Below are positions 36,655-46,415 of a stretch of DNA of 64,000 nucleotides, one piece after another. This DNA comes from an uncultured Mycoplasmatota bacterium (GTDB lineage Bacteria; Bacillota_I; Bacilli_A; RF39; UBA660): contig CANOTJ010000004.1 in the NCBI GenBank assembly GCA_947570175.1, positions 1 through 64,000 of the forward strand, in the 5' to 3' direction. Position 1 is the first letter of the stretch. Every line of letters begins with the position of its first letter. A program made the position numbers and the translations under genes. Below the pieces are notes generated by a model that was not told where the DNA came from, searched no databases, and saw only the letters and a program-made list of their open reading frames with translations.

Positions 36655-36930
36655 ATGACAATAGAAACTAAAGAACTTGTAATAAGTGAGGAATTAAGAA
36701 AGAAAGTAGATATGATATGTAAATTTGCTTGTGTTAAATATGAACTAGTTAATGGAAGAATTATTAATATTAAAAACACTAATATTACCTATGTAAAACC
36801 ACATATTTTAAAAGTTAATGGTAATGACTATTTATTATTTGATGAGTGTGATGACATATTTATAAATGGTTATGACAAGAAAATAAAATCTAAAGATTTG
36901 GAAGACTATTTAAAGTCAAGTTTATTGTAA
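36655..36930 (+). CDS. Small hypothetical protein next to serine recombinase (91 aa)
   Basis: A soluble 91-aa protein beginning MTIETKELVISEELRKKVDM, with FACVKYELVNGRIINIKNTN and YLLFDECDDIF. I do not recognise it; it looks like a small beta-rich domain. A truncated relative is present at 42343. It sits 48 bases before the recombinase and may be an accessory recombination protein. Confidence 0.6.
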   Translation: MTIETKELVISEELRKKVDMICKFACVKYELVNGRIINIKNTNITYVKPHILKVNGNDYLLFDECDDIFINGYDKKIKSKDLEDYLKSSLL

Positions 36931-36975
36931 TTTATAGAAAAAATGATAAAATAGTTTATCAAAAAGGAGGAATGA

Positions 36976-38836
<1,861 letters not shown>

Positions 38837-38838
<2 letters not shown>

Positions 38839-39090
38839 TCATCCTATAAAATTTACTAAAAATATTGAAATAGGATGAAAATTGAAAATACAAAATACTT
38901 TAATTATAATGGTTAAATAATTATCCATCCTTAATATCAACCTACAAAGTAGGATGAATTTTGCAAGTGCAAAATCAGATTTGTGTATATGCAATTCCTT
39001 ATGAAATAAGGGCTAAATTGCATATGATACACAAACTTCTTATCCTGCTCTTTTAGATATTAGCAAATTTTATAGTATGTTCATCCTAGT
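38837..39090. repeat. Inverted-repeat cluster after the recombinase
   Basis: No gene is seen in 38839-39173. TCATCCTAT (starting at 38838) faces ATAGGATGA about 35 bases on; further TAGGATGAA and TTCATCCTA copies follow to about 39086. Inside lies a long palindrome (about 38980-39033) with arms TGTGTATATGCAATT and AATTGCATATGATACACA around an inner TTAT...ATAA. These are likely recombinase or regulatory sites, or strong RNA hairpins. Confidence 0.55.
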
Positions 39091-39173
39091 TAATTATTTA
39101 GAAATTATCTAACTAGGTAGACTTTATTATTAAAAAGTAGTATAATTTTAGTAACGTTTATAGGAGGTGTTTT

Positions 39174-39779
39174 ATGTCTAATAAAGAGATATTAGATAAA
39201 ATCAAAAACTTATCAAATAATGAAAAAAGAAATATTGCTTATGAAGAATTAATTAAGATTATTAATCAGCTTTCTCCAAATGAAATTATTGAACTTTCAA
39301 ATATTATTGGTTATCCTGTATTTACGAGATTATGTATGGGTGTTTTAAAACATAAATTCGTTTTATTACAAGATGGAGCAGCAGCAATTATAGTAAACGA
39401 AAATGGGCAAATTTTACTGCAATCAAGAGCAGATAATGATAGATGGGGATTACCTGGTGGTTGTCAAGAATTAGGAGAACGATTTGAAGATACAGTAATT
39501 CGTGAAGTTAAGGAAGAAACTAATCTTGATATAACAGAAGACAATTTAGAATTAATAGCAGTTGTTTCAGGCAATACTAGACGAAATGAGTATCCAAATG
39601 GAGATGTTGTTATCAATAATACAGCACTTTATTGTGTCAAAAATTATTCTGGAGAATTAAAATGGGATAGTGAATCAAAGAATATGAAATTTTTTGATTT
39701 AGATAATTTGCCTAGCAATCAAAATGATCCGGATTTAATAGATATTTATATAAAGTCTTTAAACAAAAAAAGTTTATAA
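39174..39779 (+). CDS. Nudix hydrolase
   Basis: A Nudix domain of about 140 aa follows an N-terminal helical extension of about 60 aa. The Nudix box is present: GGCQELGERFEDTVIREVKEE, with the RE..EE metal residues intact. Such enzymes hydrolyse nucleoside diphosphate derivatives; the substrate is not assignable. AGGAGGTG precedes the ATG. Confidence 0.9.
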   Translation: MSNKEILDKIKNLSNNEKRNIAYEELIKIINQLSPNEIIELSNIIGYPVFTRLCMGVLKHKFVLLQDGAAAIIVNENGQILLQSRADNDRWGLPGGCQELGERFEDTVIREVKEETNLDITEDNLELIAVVSGNTRRNEYPNGDVVINNTALYCVKNYSGELKWDSESKNMKFFDLDNLPSNQNDPDLIDIYIKSLNKKSL

Positions 39780-39812
39780 AATGTTAGGACTTAAAAATAA
39801 AAAAATTGATTT

Positions 39813-39841
39813 TTGACAAGAACCTAAAAATATGTTATTAT
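39813..39841 (+). promoter_or_regulatory. Promoter of the antisense RNA
   Basis: TTGACA, exactly 17 bases, TATTAT: a near-consensus housekeeping promoter with no coding frame behind it. Confidence 0.85.
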
Positions 39842-39847
39842 GAATAT

Positions 39848-39966
39848 GTCAAGGAAACTTGCATAAAATAAAAAAGAGGAACATTCGATTCTGCAAGTGA
39901 ATGTCGCCTCTGAATAATTTAGAATTGACACTCAATCAGCGATGAAAGAGTGTCATATTTTTATTG
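39848..39966 (+). ncRNA. Candidate type I antitoxin RNA
   Basis: An RNA of about 115 nt is expected from the TTGACA-N17-TATTAT promoter to a terminator, GACACTC / GAGTGTC (39927-39954) followed by ATATTTTTATT. It has no credible ORF. It runs antisense to the 3' half of the hydrophobic-peptide mRNA on the minus strand (overlap about 39867-39966), covering its last codons and terminator. This is the arrangement of known type I systems such as txpA/RatA and bsrG/SR4; the assignment here is by architecture, not homology. Confidence 0.72.
39875..39911 (-). terminator. Terminator of the hydrophobic-peptide mRNA
   Basis: On the minus strand a long hairpin, AGAGG-CG-ACATTC / GAATGT-T-CCTCT, is followed by TTTTTTATTTT. 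Confidence 0.8.
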
Positions 39967-40045
39967 CTATTACCAATAAGGTAAGGAGTAATAAAATGAT
40001 AGCAATAAGACGAAGGACTTTAATAATAAAAGTTCTTTTCTTCAT
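39953..40045 (-). CDS. Candidate type I toxin: 30-aa hydrophobic peptide
   Basis: ATG at 40045 has a near-perfect AAAGGAGG at normal spacing. The 30-aa peptide starts MKKR, has one hydrophobic span (LIAIILLLLTLLVIA) and ends IKI: the charge/helix/charge layout of membrane-acting type I toxins. Its mRNA has its own promoter (TTGTTT-N17-TATAAT, 40108-40136) and its own strong terminator (39875-39911 with a T tract on this strand). In the 5' leader CCTCC (40073-40077) can pair with the ribosome site GGAGG, and GAGTGTC (40080-40086) can pair with GACACTC just after the stop codon, so translation is probably blocked in the full-length mRNA. Confidence 0.72.
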   Translation of the reverse strand: MKKRTFIIKVLRLIAIILLLLTLLVIAIKI

Positions 40046-40107
40046 TGTATCCCTCCTTTCTTTCTCAAGATTGGAGGACGACACTCACATCAAATGTTCC
40101 TATAAAA

Positions 40108-40136
40108 ATTATATACTATGTGCAGTATTAAAACAA
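40108..40136 (-). promoter_or_regulatory. Promoter of the hydrophobic-peptide mRNA
   Basis: On the minus strand: TTGTTT (40131-40136), 17-base spacer, TATAAT (40108-40113); start near 40101, giving a leader of about 56 nt. Confidence 0.75.
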
Positions 40137-40186
40137 GCTAACAAGTAAAATTTTTAGAACAAAATTTTGTATTTCATGCTATACTT

Positions 40187-40345
40187 GTATTAGTTAGTAA
40201 TTATTACTATCTATTATTGCTTTTGAGAAAAGTTATTCGACTTCTTCTTCACGGTCACCAGTGTCGAACCTGTTCGAACTATTCGAACTTTATATAAATA
40301 TCAACTCAAAATTAAATTGAAAGTAGTTTTATTTTGTCAATTTAG
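40187..40345 (+). ncRNA. RNA module copy A
   Basis: Downstream of a TATACT -10 (40180-40185) the sequence is alignable over about 110 bp with copy B at 40987. Features in order: an AT-rich 5' part, a small stem CAC / GTG enclosing GGTCACCA, the perfect hairpin GTTCGAACTATTCGAAC (40272-40288), the spacer ending ATAAAT, and a weak terminator (40303-40339). It lies before the J-domain gene, which has its own promoter (TTGATT-N16-TATAAT at 40402-40429). Confidence 0.5.
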
Positions 40346-40456
40346 TAAACACACTTGCACATTGACATAATCAATGTACGTGTGAAATTGATTTCATCAA
40401 CTTGATTTTTTAGAAAAATATTGTATAATATATTTACTTTTGAAAGGGGCAATCTT

Positions 40457-40948
40457 ATGCAATCACTAAATAAAAATAATTATTATGAAATTTTAGAAAT
40501 TTCACCAACTGCTACCCAAGATGAAATAAAAAAGGCTTTTAGAAAATTAGCAAAAAGATATCATCCAGATATAAATCCTGAAGATCCCAATGCTAATGCT
40601 AAAATGCAAAAGATAACTGCAGCATATGAAGTGTTATCCGATGTTGAAAAAAGAAAAGAGTATGATAGACAACATTCTGTTGAATCACATTTTGAAAGTT
40701 CAAAATCATATTATTCATATAACCAATCAAAAGAAGAATCTGAAAGAGATTTTGAAGATTGGATTATCAACTTATTAAAGAATTACAGAATGTACAATGG
40801 AAAAGATAGTGAACTGGAAAAGTTATATAAAGCAAAAGAAATTCTTTTTCAATTAAAACATTCTAATCCTATTTCTATTTATTCAGAATCAGAAGAACCA
40901 CAAACAAAAAAAGGTTTAATTAAAAGGGTGTTAAGAAAAGCAAAATAA
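40457..40948 (+). CDS. J-domain (DnaJ-like) co-chaperone, short
   Basis: The N-terminal J domain is complete: [20 protein letters not shown], then [14 protein letters not shown] with the HPD motif, and [15 protein letters not shown]. The remaining approximately 95 residues are a charged helical tail ending in basic residues, without zinc fingers or the C-terminal peptide-binding domains, so it is not DnaJ itself. It would stimulate an Hsp70 for a specific client. GAAAGGGG precedes ATG 40457. Confidence 0.88.
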   Translation: MQSLNKNNYYEILEISPTATQDEIKKAFRKLAKRYHPDINPEDPNANAKMQKITAAYEVLSDVEKRKEYDRQHSVESHFESSKSYYSYNQSKEESERDFEDWIINLLKNYRMYNGKDSELEKLYKAKEILFQLKHSNPISIYSESEEPQTKKGLIKRVLRKAK

Positions 40949-40986
40949 TTATAGAAAAAATATAAATAATGTGTTATACTTTAGTC

Positions 40987-41126
40987 AGTTAATAAATTAT
41001 TACTGTCTATTTCTTTTTGCTCTAAGAGTTGTTGTCTGTCCTCTCGAAGGGAACCAGAGAAGAATCCGTTCGAACTATTCGAACTTTCAATAAATGATAA
41101 CAGCAAATAAAACTGTTATTTTTTAT
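40987..41126 (+). ncRNA. RNA module copy B
   Basis: Behind a TATACT -10 (40975-40980), related to copy A along its length. The stem under the ACCA loop is CTC / GAG here instead of CAC / GTG in A, a compensatory change. The hairpin GTTCGAACTATTCGAAC is identical (41068-41084). It ends in a strong terminator ATAACAG / CTGTTAT plus six T (41097-41126). The stretch from there to the next gene (41127-41353) holds a weak inverted repeat (ATACCC / GGGTAT, 41127-41170) and nothing else I can name. Confidence 0.55.
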
Positions 41127-41353
41127 ACCCCCAGAGATTTTGGTATGCTTGGCAAAATACTTAGAGGGTATCTATATCAAAATTAAGAATTAAATTCTAT
41201 ATTTAGTTTTTAAAGATATTCTCGAAATACAGGGTGAGTTAAATATTTTGTCATAACAAAAGATTAAAAAAAGAGTTATGATAACTAAAAAGATAAAAAG
41301 AATTAATCAAAGAGTTTAGTATTTTTTATAAGATTTTCTATGTGGGTGATATT

Positions 41354-42181
41354 ATGGAATTTAAAGAAGTATATACAAATTTTAATGACTTTTATTATTA
41401 CAGGTTAAATGATATGATTAATGCTAGTAATAGTAGATATATTGAATTTTTTAATAAAATCAAGAGAAAAAATATAGATTTGACTAAAGTAATATATAAA
41501 AGGTTAGTAGATGATTATGAAGAAATAAAAACTAATTCTAAACAATTTGGACTTCTCCCAATGGGAATTAAGAATAGTAGCGTTCCAAGTTATTTTATTG
41601 AAGGTAAAGAAGTAAAAGTATCCGGAAAGTACGGGAATTTAAACGTATTTAAAAATATGTTTTTATATGAAACTCATTGGAGTTCTTTATATTATCATTC
41701 AAAAGATCAACTAAAGCAAGTATTCAAAAAAGTATGTGATTCTTATATTGACCACTATAGGAAAAATTTAAATGAGGTTTGGAATGAGGAAGATTTTTAT
41801 TCAAGACTATTAGATTTAAAATATTTATCTGTTAAATATGCTGAAGATTTAGAAACAGGAGAAATATTTGCTATGGGCTTTTTTGGAACTTTAGTAAAAA
41901 ATAGTGCAGGCGGAAAAACATTAACAGATGCAGAATTATATGTAATGCCAGAATTTCGGAATATGGGAATTGCCAAAAGAATGGTTGGCTTAACTTTCGA
42001 ATTAGCTAAAAACGATGGTATTGAAAATTTTGATTCTATTACTTACCGTGTGCAGTCATGTGATGCCTTATCATTTTGGCAAAGGATAGGAGCTTCTGTA
42101 ACAGGTCTTACTCACATAGAAGGAAGTATCCCAGAAATAATAGAAATTATCGATAGTAATAAGAAAAATAAAAGTCTTTAA
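41354..42181 (+). CDS. GNAT-family acetyltransferase with long N-terminal region
   Basis: The C-terminal half looks like a GNAT fold: TDAELYVMPEFRNMGIAKRM (acetyl-CoA loop R-x-x-G-I-A), then GLTFELAKNDG and a late SFWQRIGAS. The N-terminal 150 residues are helical and unassigned. The length is about 275 aa. ATG at 41354 follows GTGGGTGAT. The substrate is unknown. Flanked by RNA modules B and C. Confidence 0.72.
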   Translation: MEFKEVYTNFNDFYYYRLNDMINASNSRYIEFFNKIKRKNIDLTKVIYKRLVDDYEEIKTNSKQFGLLPMGIKNSSVPSYFIEGKEVKVSGKYGNLNVFKNMFLYETHWSSLYYHSKDQLKQVFKKVCDSYIDHYRKNLNEVWNEEDFYSRLLDLKYLSVKYAEDLETGEIFAMGFFGTLVKNSAGGKTLTDAELYVMPEFRNMGIAKRMVGLTFELAKNDGIENFDSITYRVQSCDALSFWQRIGASVTGLTHIEGSIPEIIEIIDSNKKNKSL

Positions 42182-42207
42182 TTTAGGAAAATCTGTATAC
42201 TTATTAA

Positions 42208-42311
42208 GTAACAAAGTTGTAGATATCTACGATACTCGCACCAGATTTGCTTGATACCCGAACTTTTTATTCGAGAGTAATAAATATTAACTAGAAGCAA
42301 CTAGTTTTTTT
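42208..42311 (+). ncRNA. RNA module copy C
   Basis: A shorter member behind TATACT (42196-42201): a palindrome GTAGATATCTAC, then CGCACCA, the hairpin CGAA / TTCG (42259-42273), AGAGTAATAAAT, and a strong terminator AACTAG / CTAGTT plus seven T (42289-42311). From 42259 onward it is clearly related to copy D at 36573, continuing into the ORF that follows each. Confidence 0.55.
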
Positions 42312-42342
42312 GTTATTTAAGAATGGGAGTGAAGAGTTTTTT

Positions 42343-42465
42343 ATGAAAGTAGAAGTAAAAGAATTAAAAATTAATAATGAACTACAAAAAAAGATTAATA
42401 TGACATGTAGATTTGCTTGTGTTAAGCCTATTATTTTGAAGGTAGTTTTTTTAATCAATTTATAA
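42343..42465 (+). pseudogene. Truncated copy of the 91-aa recombinase-associated protein
   Basis: A 40-codon frame beginning MKVEVKELKINNELQKKINM and running into FACVKPIILKV. It matches the 36655 gene but jumps from FACVK straight to the later KPHILKV segment, an internal deletion of roughly 20 codons, then ends early. It is a remnant of a second copy of the tRNA-side module. Confidence 0.75.
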
Positions 42466-42545
42466 AGATGCATATATATTGACATTTTTTAATGTACATG
42501 ACATAAAAAAATTTGTTATAATTTAAAAGAAAGAAGGAGGATAAA

Positions 42546-43739
42546 ATGGATATATTAAAAGATAATTTTTTTAAAGTAACTACTTCTACAAATAATTCAT
42601 GTGTATCTGCAATTATAAAGTGTTTACAAAATACGAAAGATATAGAGTTATATCGGAAATGGATTGCGAAAGAGTATAATACAAACGTTGAAGATGAGAA
42701 AGTACAAATAAGGTTGAATTTGATATTAAAATTAAAAAACAAAATAGATGAGGTTACATCTTCTGAAGATAAAAATCAAATATTAAATTATTTATCAAGA
42801 TTACTATCCGCTAAATATTCAGGTAGTAAGCAATCGGATAGTATGATTTCCTTAACACTAGATAAATTGATATATTCATTCAAAAACAAAAAACCAATTA
42901 TATTTATATTTGGATTTGGTGGTTATAAAAATTATCATTCACCTTCGTTCCCAGAAGTAGATTATTCTGAGTTGTTTCATATGAAATATATGACTGAATT
43001 TTTATTTCCTATTATTACCACTTATAAATATGGAGTTATATTGGAATATGAAAGTGAAGAAATTTCTATACAATTTAATAATGTACCTCAGGAAACAACG
43101 AATAAATATACAGTTTCGTTTAGAAAACTGTTAGAGTATTTTATAAAGAAAATAGAAGAGCAAAATGATATAAAATTAAATTACAAATTAGTAATGGCGA
43201 GGGAAATGTATAATCCAGAAGATTTATATAAAAAGATGCAGGAATATTACCCATCTATGCAAAAACAATTTGATAATTTAACACAAAAGGAACAAAAAAT
43301 ATGGTTCAAACGAGCTAAAACAAATTTTCTAATAAACGGAACTGAAGATTTCTCGCATCTTACAGAATTAGAATTAAATAATAAAATTATAGAAGCAAGA
43401 ATTAATAATGAATGTTTCTTGGCAGCAGATTACGATCTTCGTATGGATTTTTGGGAAAGATCAAATGCGATTTCTTTATTTGGAACTTGGGGGAAAACAC
43501 CATGCGCATCACCAACAGATAGTGGGTTACATTTAAAGTCAACAAGAGCTTCCAATACAGATTTTTGGATTGGTACTGGTATTTTTAAATTAGACGAAAA
43601 AGATAAAATTATACAAGAATTGATATTGTCACATACACAATATCAGGATAAGAAAAATGAAATAAATTATTTAAAATCAAAGGATAGTGAACTAAAACAC
43701 ATCTCTAGTAATTTTGACTTAATTCCCTATATAAAATAA
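42546..43739 (+). CDS. Unassigned enzyme-like protein (397 aa)
   Basis: I do not recognise this with confidence. It is soluble, with a notable segment PIIFIFGFGGYKNYHSPSFP followed by EVDYSELFHMKYMTEF, and a conserved-looking late part, FGTWGKTPCASPTDSGLHLK then STRASNTDFWIGTG. The middle segment faintly recalls PvcA/DIT1-type isonitrile synthases, which I treat as a weak lead only. GAAGGAGGA is well placed before the ATG, and an extended -10 (TGTTATAAT) lies upstream. A DHH-family fragment follows in the same frame. Confidence 0.6.
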   Translation: MDILKDNFFKVTTSTNNSCVSAIIKCLQNTKDIELYRKWIAKEYNTNVEDEKVQIRLNLILKLKNKIDEVTSSEDKNQILNYLSRLLSAKYSGSKQSDSMISLTLDKLIYSFKNKKPIIFIFGFGGYKNYHSPSFPEVDYSELFHMKYMTEFLFPIITTYKYGVILEYESEEISIQFNNVPQETTNKYTVSFRKLLEYFIKKIEEQNDIKLNYKLVMAREMYNPEDLYKKMQEYYPSMQKQFDNLTQKEQKIWFKRAKTNFLINGTEDFSHLTELELNNKIIEARINNECFLAADYDLRMDFWERSNAISLFGTWGKTPCASPTDSGLHLKSTRASNTDFWIGTGIFKLDEKDKIIQELILSHTQYQDKKNEINYLKSKDSELKHISSNFDLIPYIK

Positions 43740-43754
43740 ATTGAAAGGAGATTC

Positions 43755-44075
43755 CTTCCCCCCAAAAAAAAGAGAAATATATTTATCAAGCAAGTAAAAA
43801 CTGTAATTGCTACAGATGATAATACTGTATCAGTTAGTGCAAGGAGTAAAGGAAGGATAGATGGATCAGAGATTATGTCCCTGATGTCAGGTGGCGGAAG
43901 TATTTATAGTACTGCAACAAAGATTGAAAATCAAAATCCAGAAGAGGTTGGGAAAACATTAATAAGAACATTAAAAAAAGAAAGAGCGAATGCTTATAAA
44001 TCGAACTTCTGGTTAGATAACTTTTATATTAAAAATAGTGTCAGTGATTTTACTCACCAACACTATTTATTATAG
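43755..44075 (+). pseudogene. C-terminal fragment of a DHH/DHHA1 phosphoesterase
   Basis: The frame reads VSVSARSKGRIDGSEIMSLM then SGGGSIYSTATKIENQNPEE. This matches the DHHA1 nucleotide-binding end of GdpP/NrnA-like proteins (typically SARS.G.INV..I...GGGGH..AA), with the usual His after GGGG missing. No DHH domain and no normal start are present; a ribosome site (AAAGGAG) is followed by runs of six C and eight A where the start should be. It is a decayed remnant. A terminator (AGAAGA / TCTTCT plus T) follows at 44087-44110. Confidence 0.65.
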
Positions 44076-44155
44076 AACCTTTTAAAGAAGAACTATTTGT
44101 CTTCTTTTTTTCGCATTTTTATATGAAATGAATAATCTATAATAGGTGATATACA

Positions 44156-44944
44156 ATGGAAATAATAAAACAAAATAATTATATTTATTTTAATTGTTTA
44201 GATGTGAAAAAGGAAGATATAAACCATCTAAACCATTTTCTTTTACTCTCTTCCAAATTAAAATCTTACGAAATGGTGATTCTTATGAAATCAAATATTG
44301 CAGATATTAAAATTATAATACTTAACCCCCATCAAACAGAAATACCTGTTCAAGAAAAAGAATTGAAAGAGATTATAAAAGTTTTATATGAGAAGAAAAT
44401 TGTAAGAAAGCAGCTACTAACAATAGAAAATTTAAATGCAATTTATCAAATAGAAAGGAAATCGATGGATATTGGTAGGCCCAATATTAGTGCAAGAAGT
44501 ATCCCAATTATGACAGATAAAAATGTATTTATTAATCAAAAAATTCAAATTTTAGATGAAGAATATTCTGTAACATGTCTTTCTTTTGAAGATTCTCATA
44601 CCATCGTATTTTTAAGAGATATCGATCATTTTCCAGTAGAGAAATTAGGATTTTATTTTGAATCGTATCGTCAATTTCCTGAAAGAACCAATGTAGAATT
44701 TGCTGAAGTAATAGAAAATAATGCAATGAAAGTTAGAATGTGGAAAAAAGGAGTAGGAGAGACAATAGCGAGTGAACAGGCAATAGGAGCAGTACTTGTT
44801 GCAGGTATATGGAATCATTATTTAGAAAAAAACAAAGAAATAACAGTGATTTCAAATAAGGAAAATATAAGTACTACTTATTTAGAGAATGAACATGTAA
44901 TTGTTCAAAAACAAAAATTAAAAAGGATAGATAAAAAACTATAA
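44156..44944 (+). CDS. DapF-like protein lacking catalytic cysteines
   Basis: The C-terminal half matches diaminopimelate epimerase (PERTNVEFAEVIENNAMKVR followed by MWKKGVGETIA), but where DapF has GETLACGTGA this protein has GETIASEQAIGA, so the second catalytic Cys is Ser. The N-terminal half has no CGNG motif with the first Cys. The length of 262 aa is near normal. It is therefore probably not an active epimerase and may bind a related ligand or be decaying. Confidence 0.6.
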   Translation: MEIIKQNNYIYFNCLDVKKEDINHLNHFLLLSSKLKSYEMVILMKSNIADIKIIILNPHQTEIPVQEKELKEIIKVLYEKKIVRKQLLTIENLNAIYQIERKSMDIGRPNISARSIPIMTDKNVFINQKIQILDEEYSVTCLSFEDSHTIVFLRDIDHFPVEKLGFYFESYRQFPERTNVEFAEVIENNAMKVRMWKKGVGETIASEQAIGAVLVAGIWNHYLEKNKEITVISNKENISTTYLENEHVIVQKQKLKRIDKKL

Positions 44945-45017
44945 AATAAGATTTAAAAAATATTTTGTTCTATATTTTGCTTTTTCTGGTATACTATTAT
45001 CCAGAGGAAGTGGGTTT

Positions 45018-46415
45018 ATGCAAAAACGATGTATCATGATAATCATCATAAGTATTGTCCTCTTATGCGGTGTCTTTTTAATTTTAACAGAACCTTTAAT
45101 TCATCTATACGGAAGAACAGATATTACTTTAAATTTAAATGATGAATATAAAGAATTAGGGTTTCAAGCTAAAACTAGATTAAAAGACATGCATAAAAAG
45201 GTGAAAATTACAAATAATATCAATTCTAAAAAAGTAGGAAGATATCAAGTTATCTATCAATTAAAGTCTTATTTTAATCAAAAAACAGTAGTTCGAAATA
45301 TTCATGTTATAGAAACTAAAAAACCACAAATTATTTTAAAAGGTAAAATAGATTTAGAACTATGTCCAAATGAAAAATATCAAGAAGAAGGCTATGATGT
45401 AGTAGACAATTATGATAAAAATTTAAAAAAGAAAGTCAAGATAAAAAGACAGACGAATCAAATTATTTATCAAGTAAAAGATAGTTCAGGAAATGAAGAC
45501 ATTAAATTTAGAAAAATCACTTTAAAAAATGAAAATGGCCCAACACTTGCATTAAAAGGAAAAGATGTAGTTGTTTTAAAAAGAAATGAAAAATATCAAG
45601 AAGAAGGTTATCAAGCTACTGATATTTGTGAGGGAGATATTACATCTAAAGTTTTAACTTTAGGACATGTAGATACTACAAAACCAGGAACTTATTCAAT
45701 TCGTTATGTAGTAAAAAATAAAAATGGCAAAGAGAAAGAGCAAATTCGTACAGTATTTGTAACCAATCAAGAAAATAGTAATGGTGGAGTTATCTATTTA
45801 ACTTTTGATGATGGACCAAGTAAAGAAATTACCCCTGCTATTTTAGATATATTAAAAAAGGAAAAAATCAAAGCAACTTTTTTTGTTACAGATAAACCTG
45901 AAGAATTAAATCCCCTTATCCAAAGAGAGGATACAGAAGGTCATACAGTTGCTCTTCATACAGCAACCCATAACTATTCTTACGTGTATTCTTCTAAAGA
46001 AGCCTATTTTGAAGATTTAAAAACTATTCAAGATAAAGTAAATCGTTTGGTTGGCTATAAATCAAAGATTATTCGTTTTCCAGGTGGAGGATCTAATCAT
46101 GTCAGTATGAAATATTCAGAAGGAATTATGACTTACTTAACACAAGAAGTAAAACAAAGAGGTTTTTATTATTATGATTGGAATATTGATTCTGGTGATG
46201 CTACTAGAAGATATACAAGTGATGAAATTTATCAAAATGTTATTTCTAATTTAATGCCAGAAAAAGAAAATATTGTTTTGATGCATGATTTTGCTGGAAA
46301 TAATCCTACAAGGGAAGCATTAGAGAGAATTATTCAATTTGGAAAACAAAATGGTTATGTTTTCGCACCTATTACGGAAACTACCCAGGAAATACACCAT
46401 AAAATTGCAAATTAA
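45018..46415 (+). CDS. Membrane-anchored polysaccharide deacetylase (NodB/CE4) with Ig-like domains
   Basis: An N-terminal membrane anchor (about residues 7-25) is followed by three Ig-like (DUF5011-type) modules, recognisable by repeated NEKYQEEGY ... GTYSIRYVVKNKNG. The C-terminal NodB domain has YLTFDDGPS (metal Asp), HTATHNYSYVYSS (His pair), RFPGGGSN and VLMHD. Such proteins remove acetyl groups from peptidoglycan or surface glycans outside the cell, often giving lysozyme resistance. A promoter-like TTTCTGGTATACTATTAT lies just upstream. Confidence 0.9.
   Translation: MQKRCIMIIIISIVLLCGVFLILTEPLIHLYGRTDITLNLNDEYKELGFQAKTRLKDMHKKVKITNNINSKKVGRYQVIYQLKSYFNQKTVVRNIHVIETKKPQIILKGKIDLELCPNEKYQEEGYDVVDNYDKNLKKKVKIKRQTNQIIYQVKDSSGNEDIKFRKITLKNENGPTLALKGKDVVVLKRNEKYQEEGYQATDICEGDITSKVLTLGHVDTTKPGTYSIRYVVKNKNGKEKEQIRTVFVTNQENSNGGVIYLTFDDGPSKEITPAILDILKKEKIKATFFVTDKPEELNPLIQREDTEGHTVALHTATHNYSYVYSSKEAYFEDLKTIQDKVNRLVGYKSKIIRFPGGGSNHVSMKYSEGIMTYLTQEVKQRGFYYYDWNIDSGDATRRYTSDEIYQNVISNLMPEKENIVLMHDFAGNNPTREALERIIQFGKQNGYVFAPITETTQEIHHKIAN

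Noticed and set aside
39942-40148. 68-aa plus-strand ORF across the toxin locus
   Set aside because: Its first codons lie inside the antisense RNA terminator without a ribosome site, and it is the complement of the better-supported 30-aa minus-strand peptide with promoter, ribosome site and terminator. An internal ATG with AAGGAG at about 39996 exists but its product shows no sensible layout.
41127-41170. Separate regulatory element from ATACCC / GGGTAT repeat
   Set aside because: Stem is interrupted and far from the next start; no T tract or known motif.
42208-42245. A degenerate tRNA ending CGCACCA in RNA module C
   Set aside because: No D, anticodon or T arm can be built upstream; only the CCA-like end resembles a tRNA.
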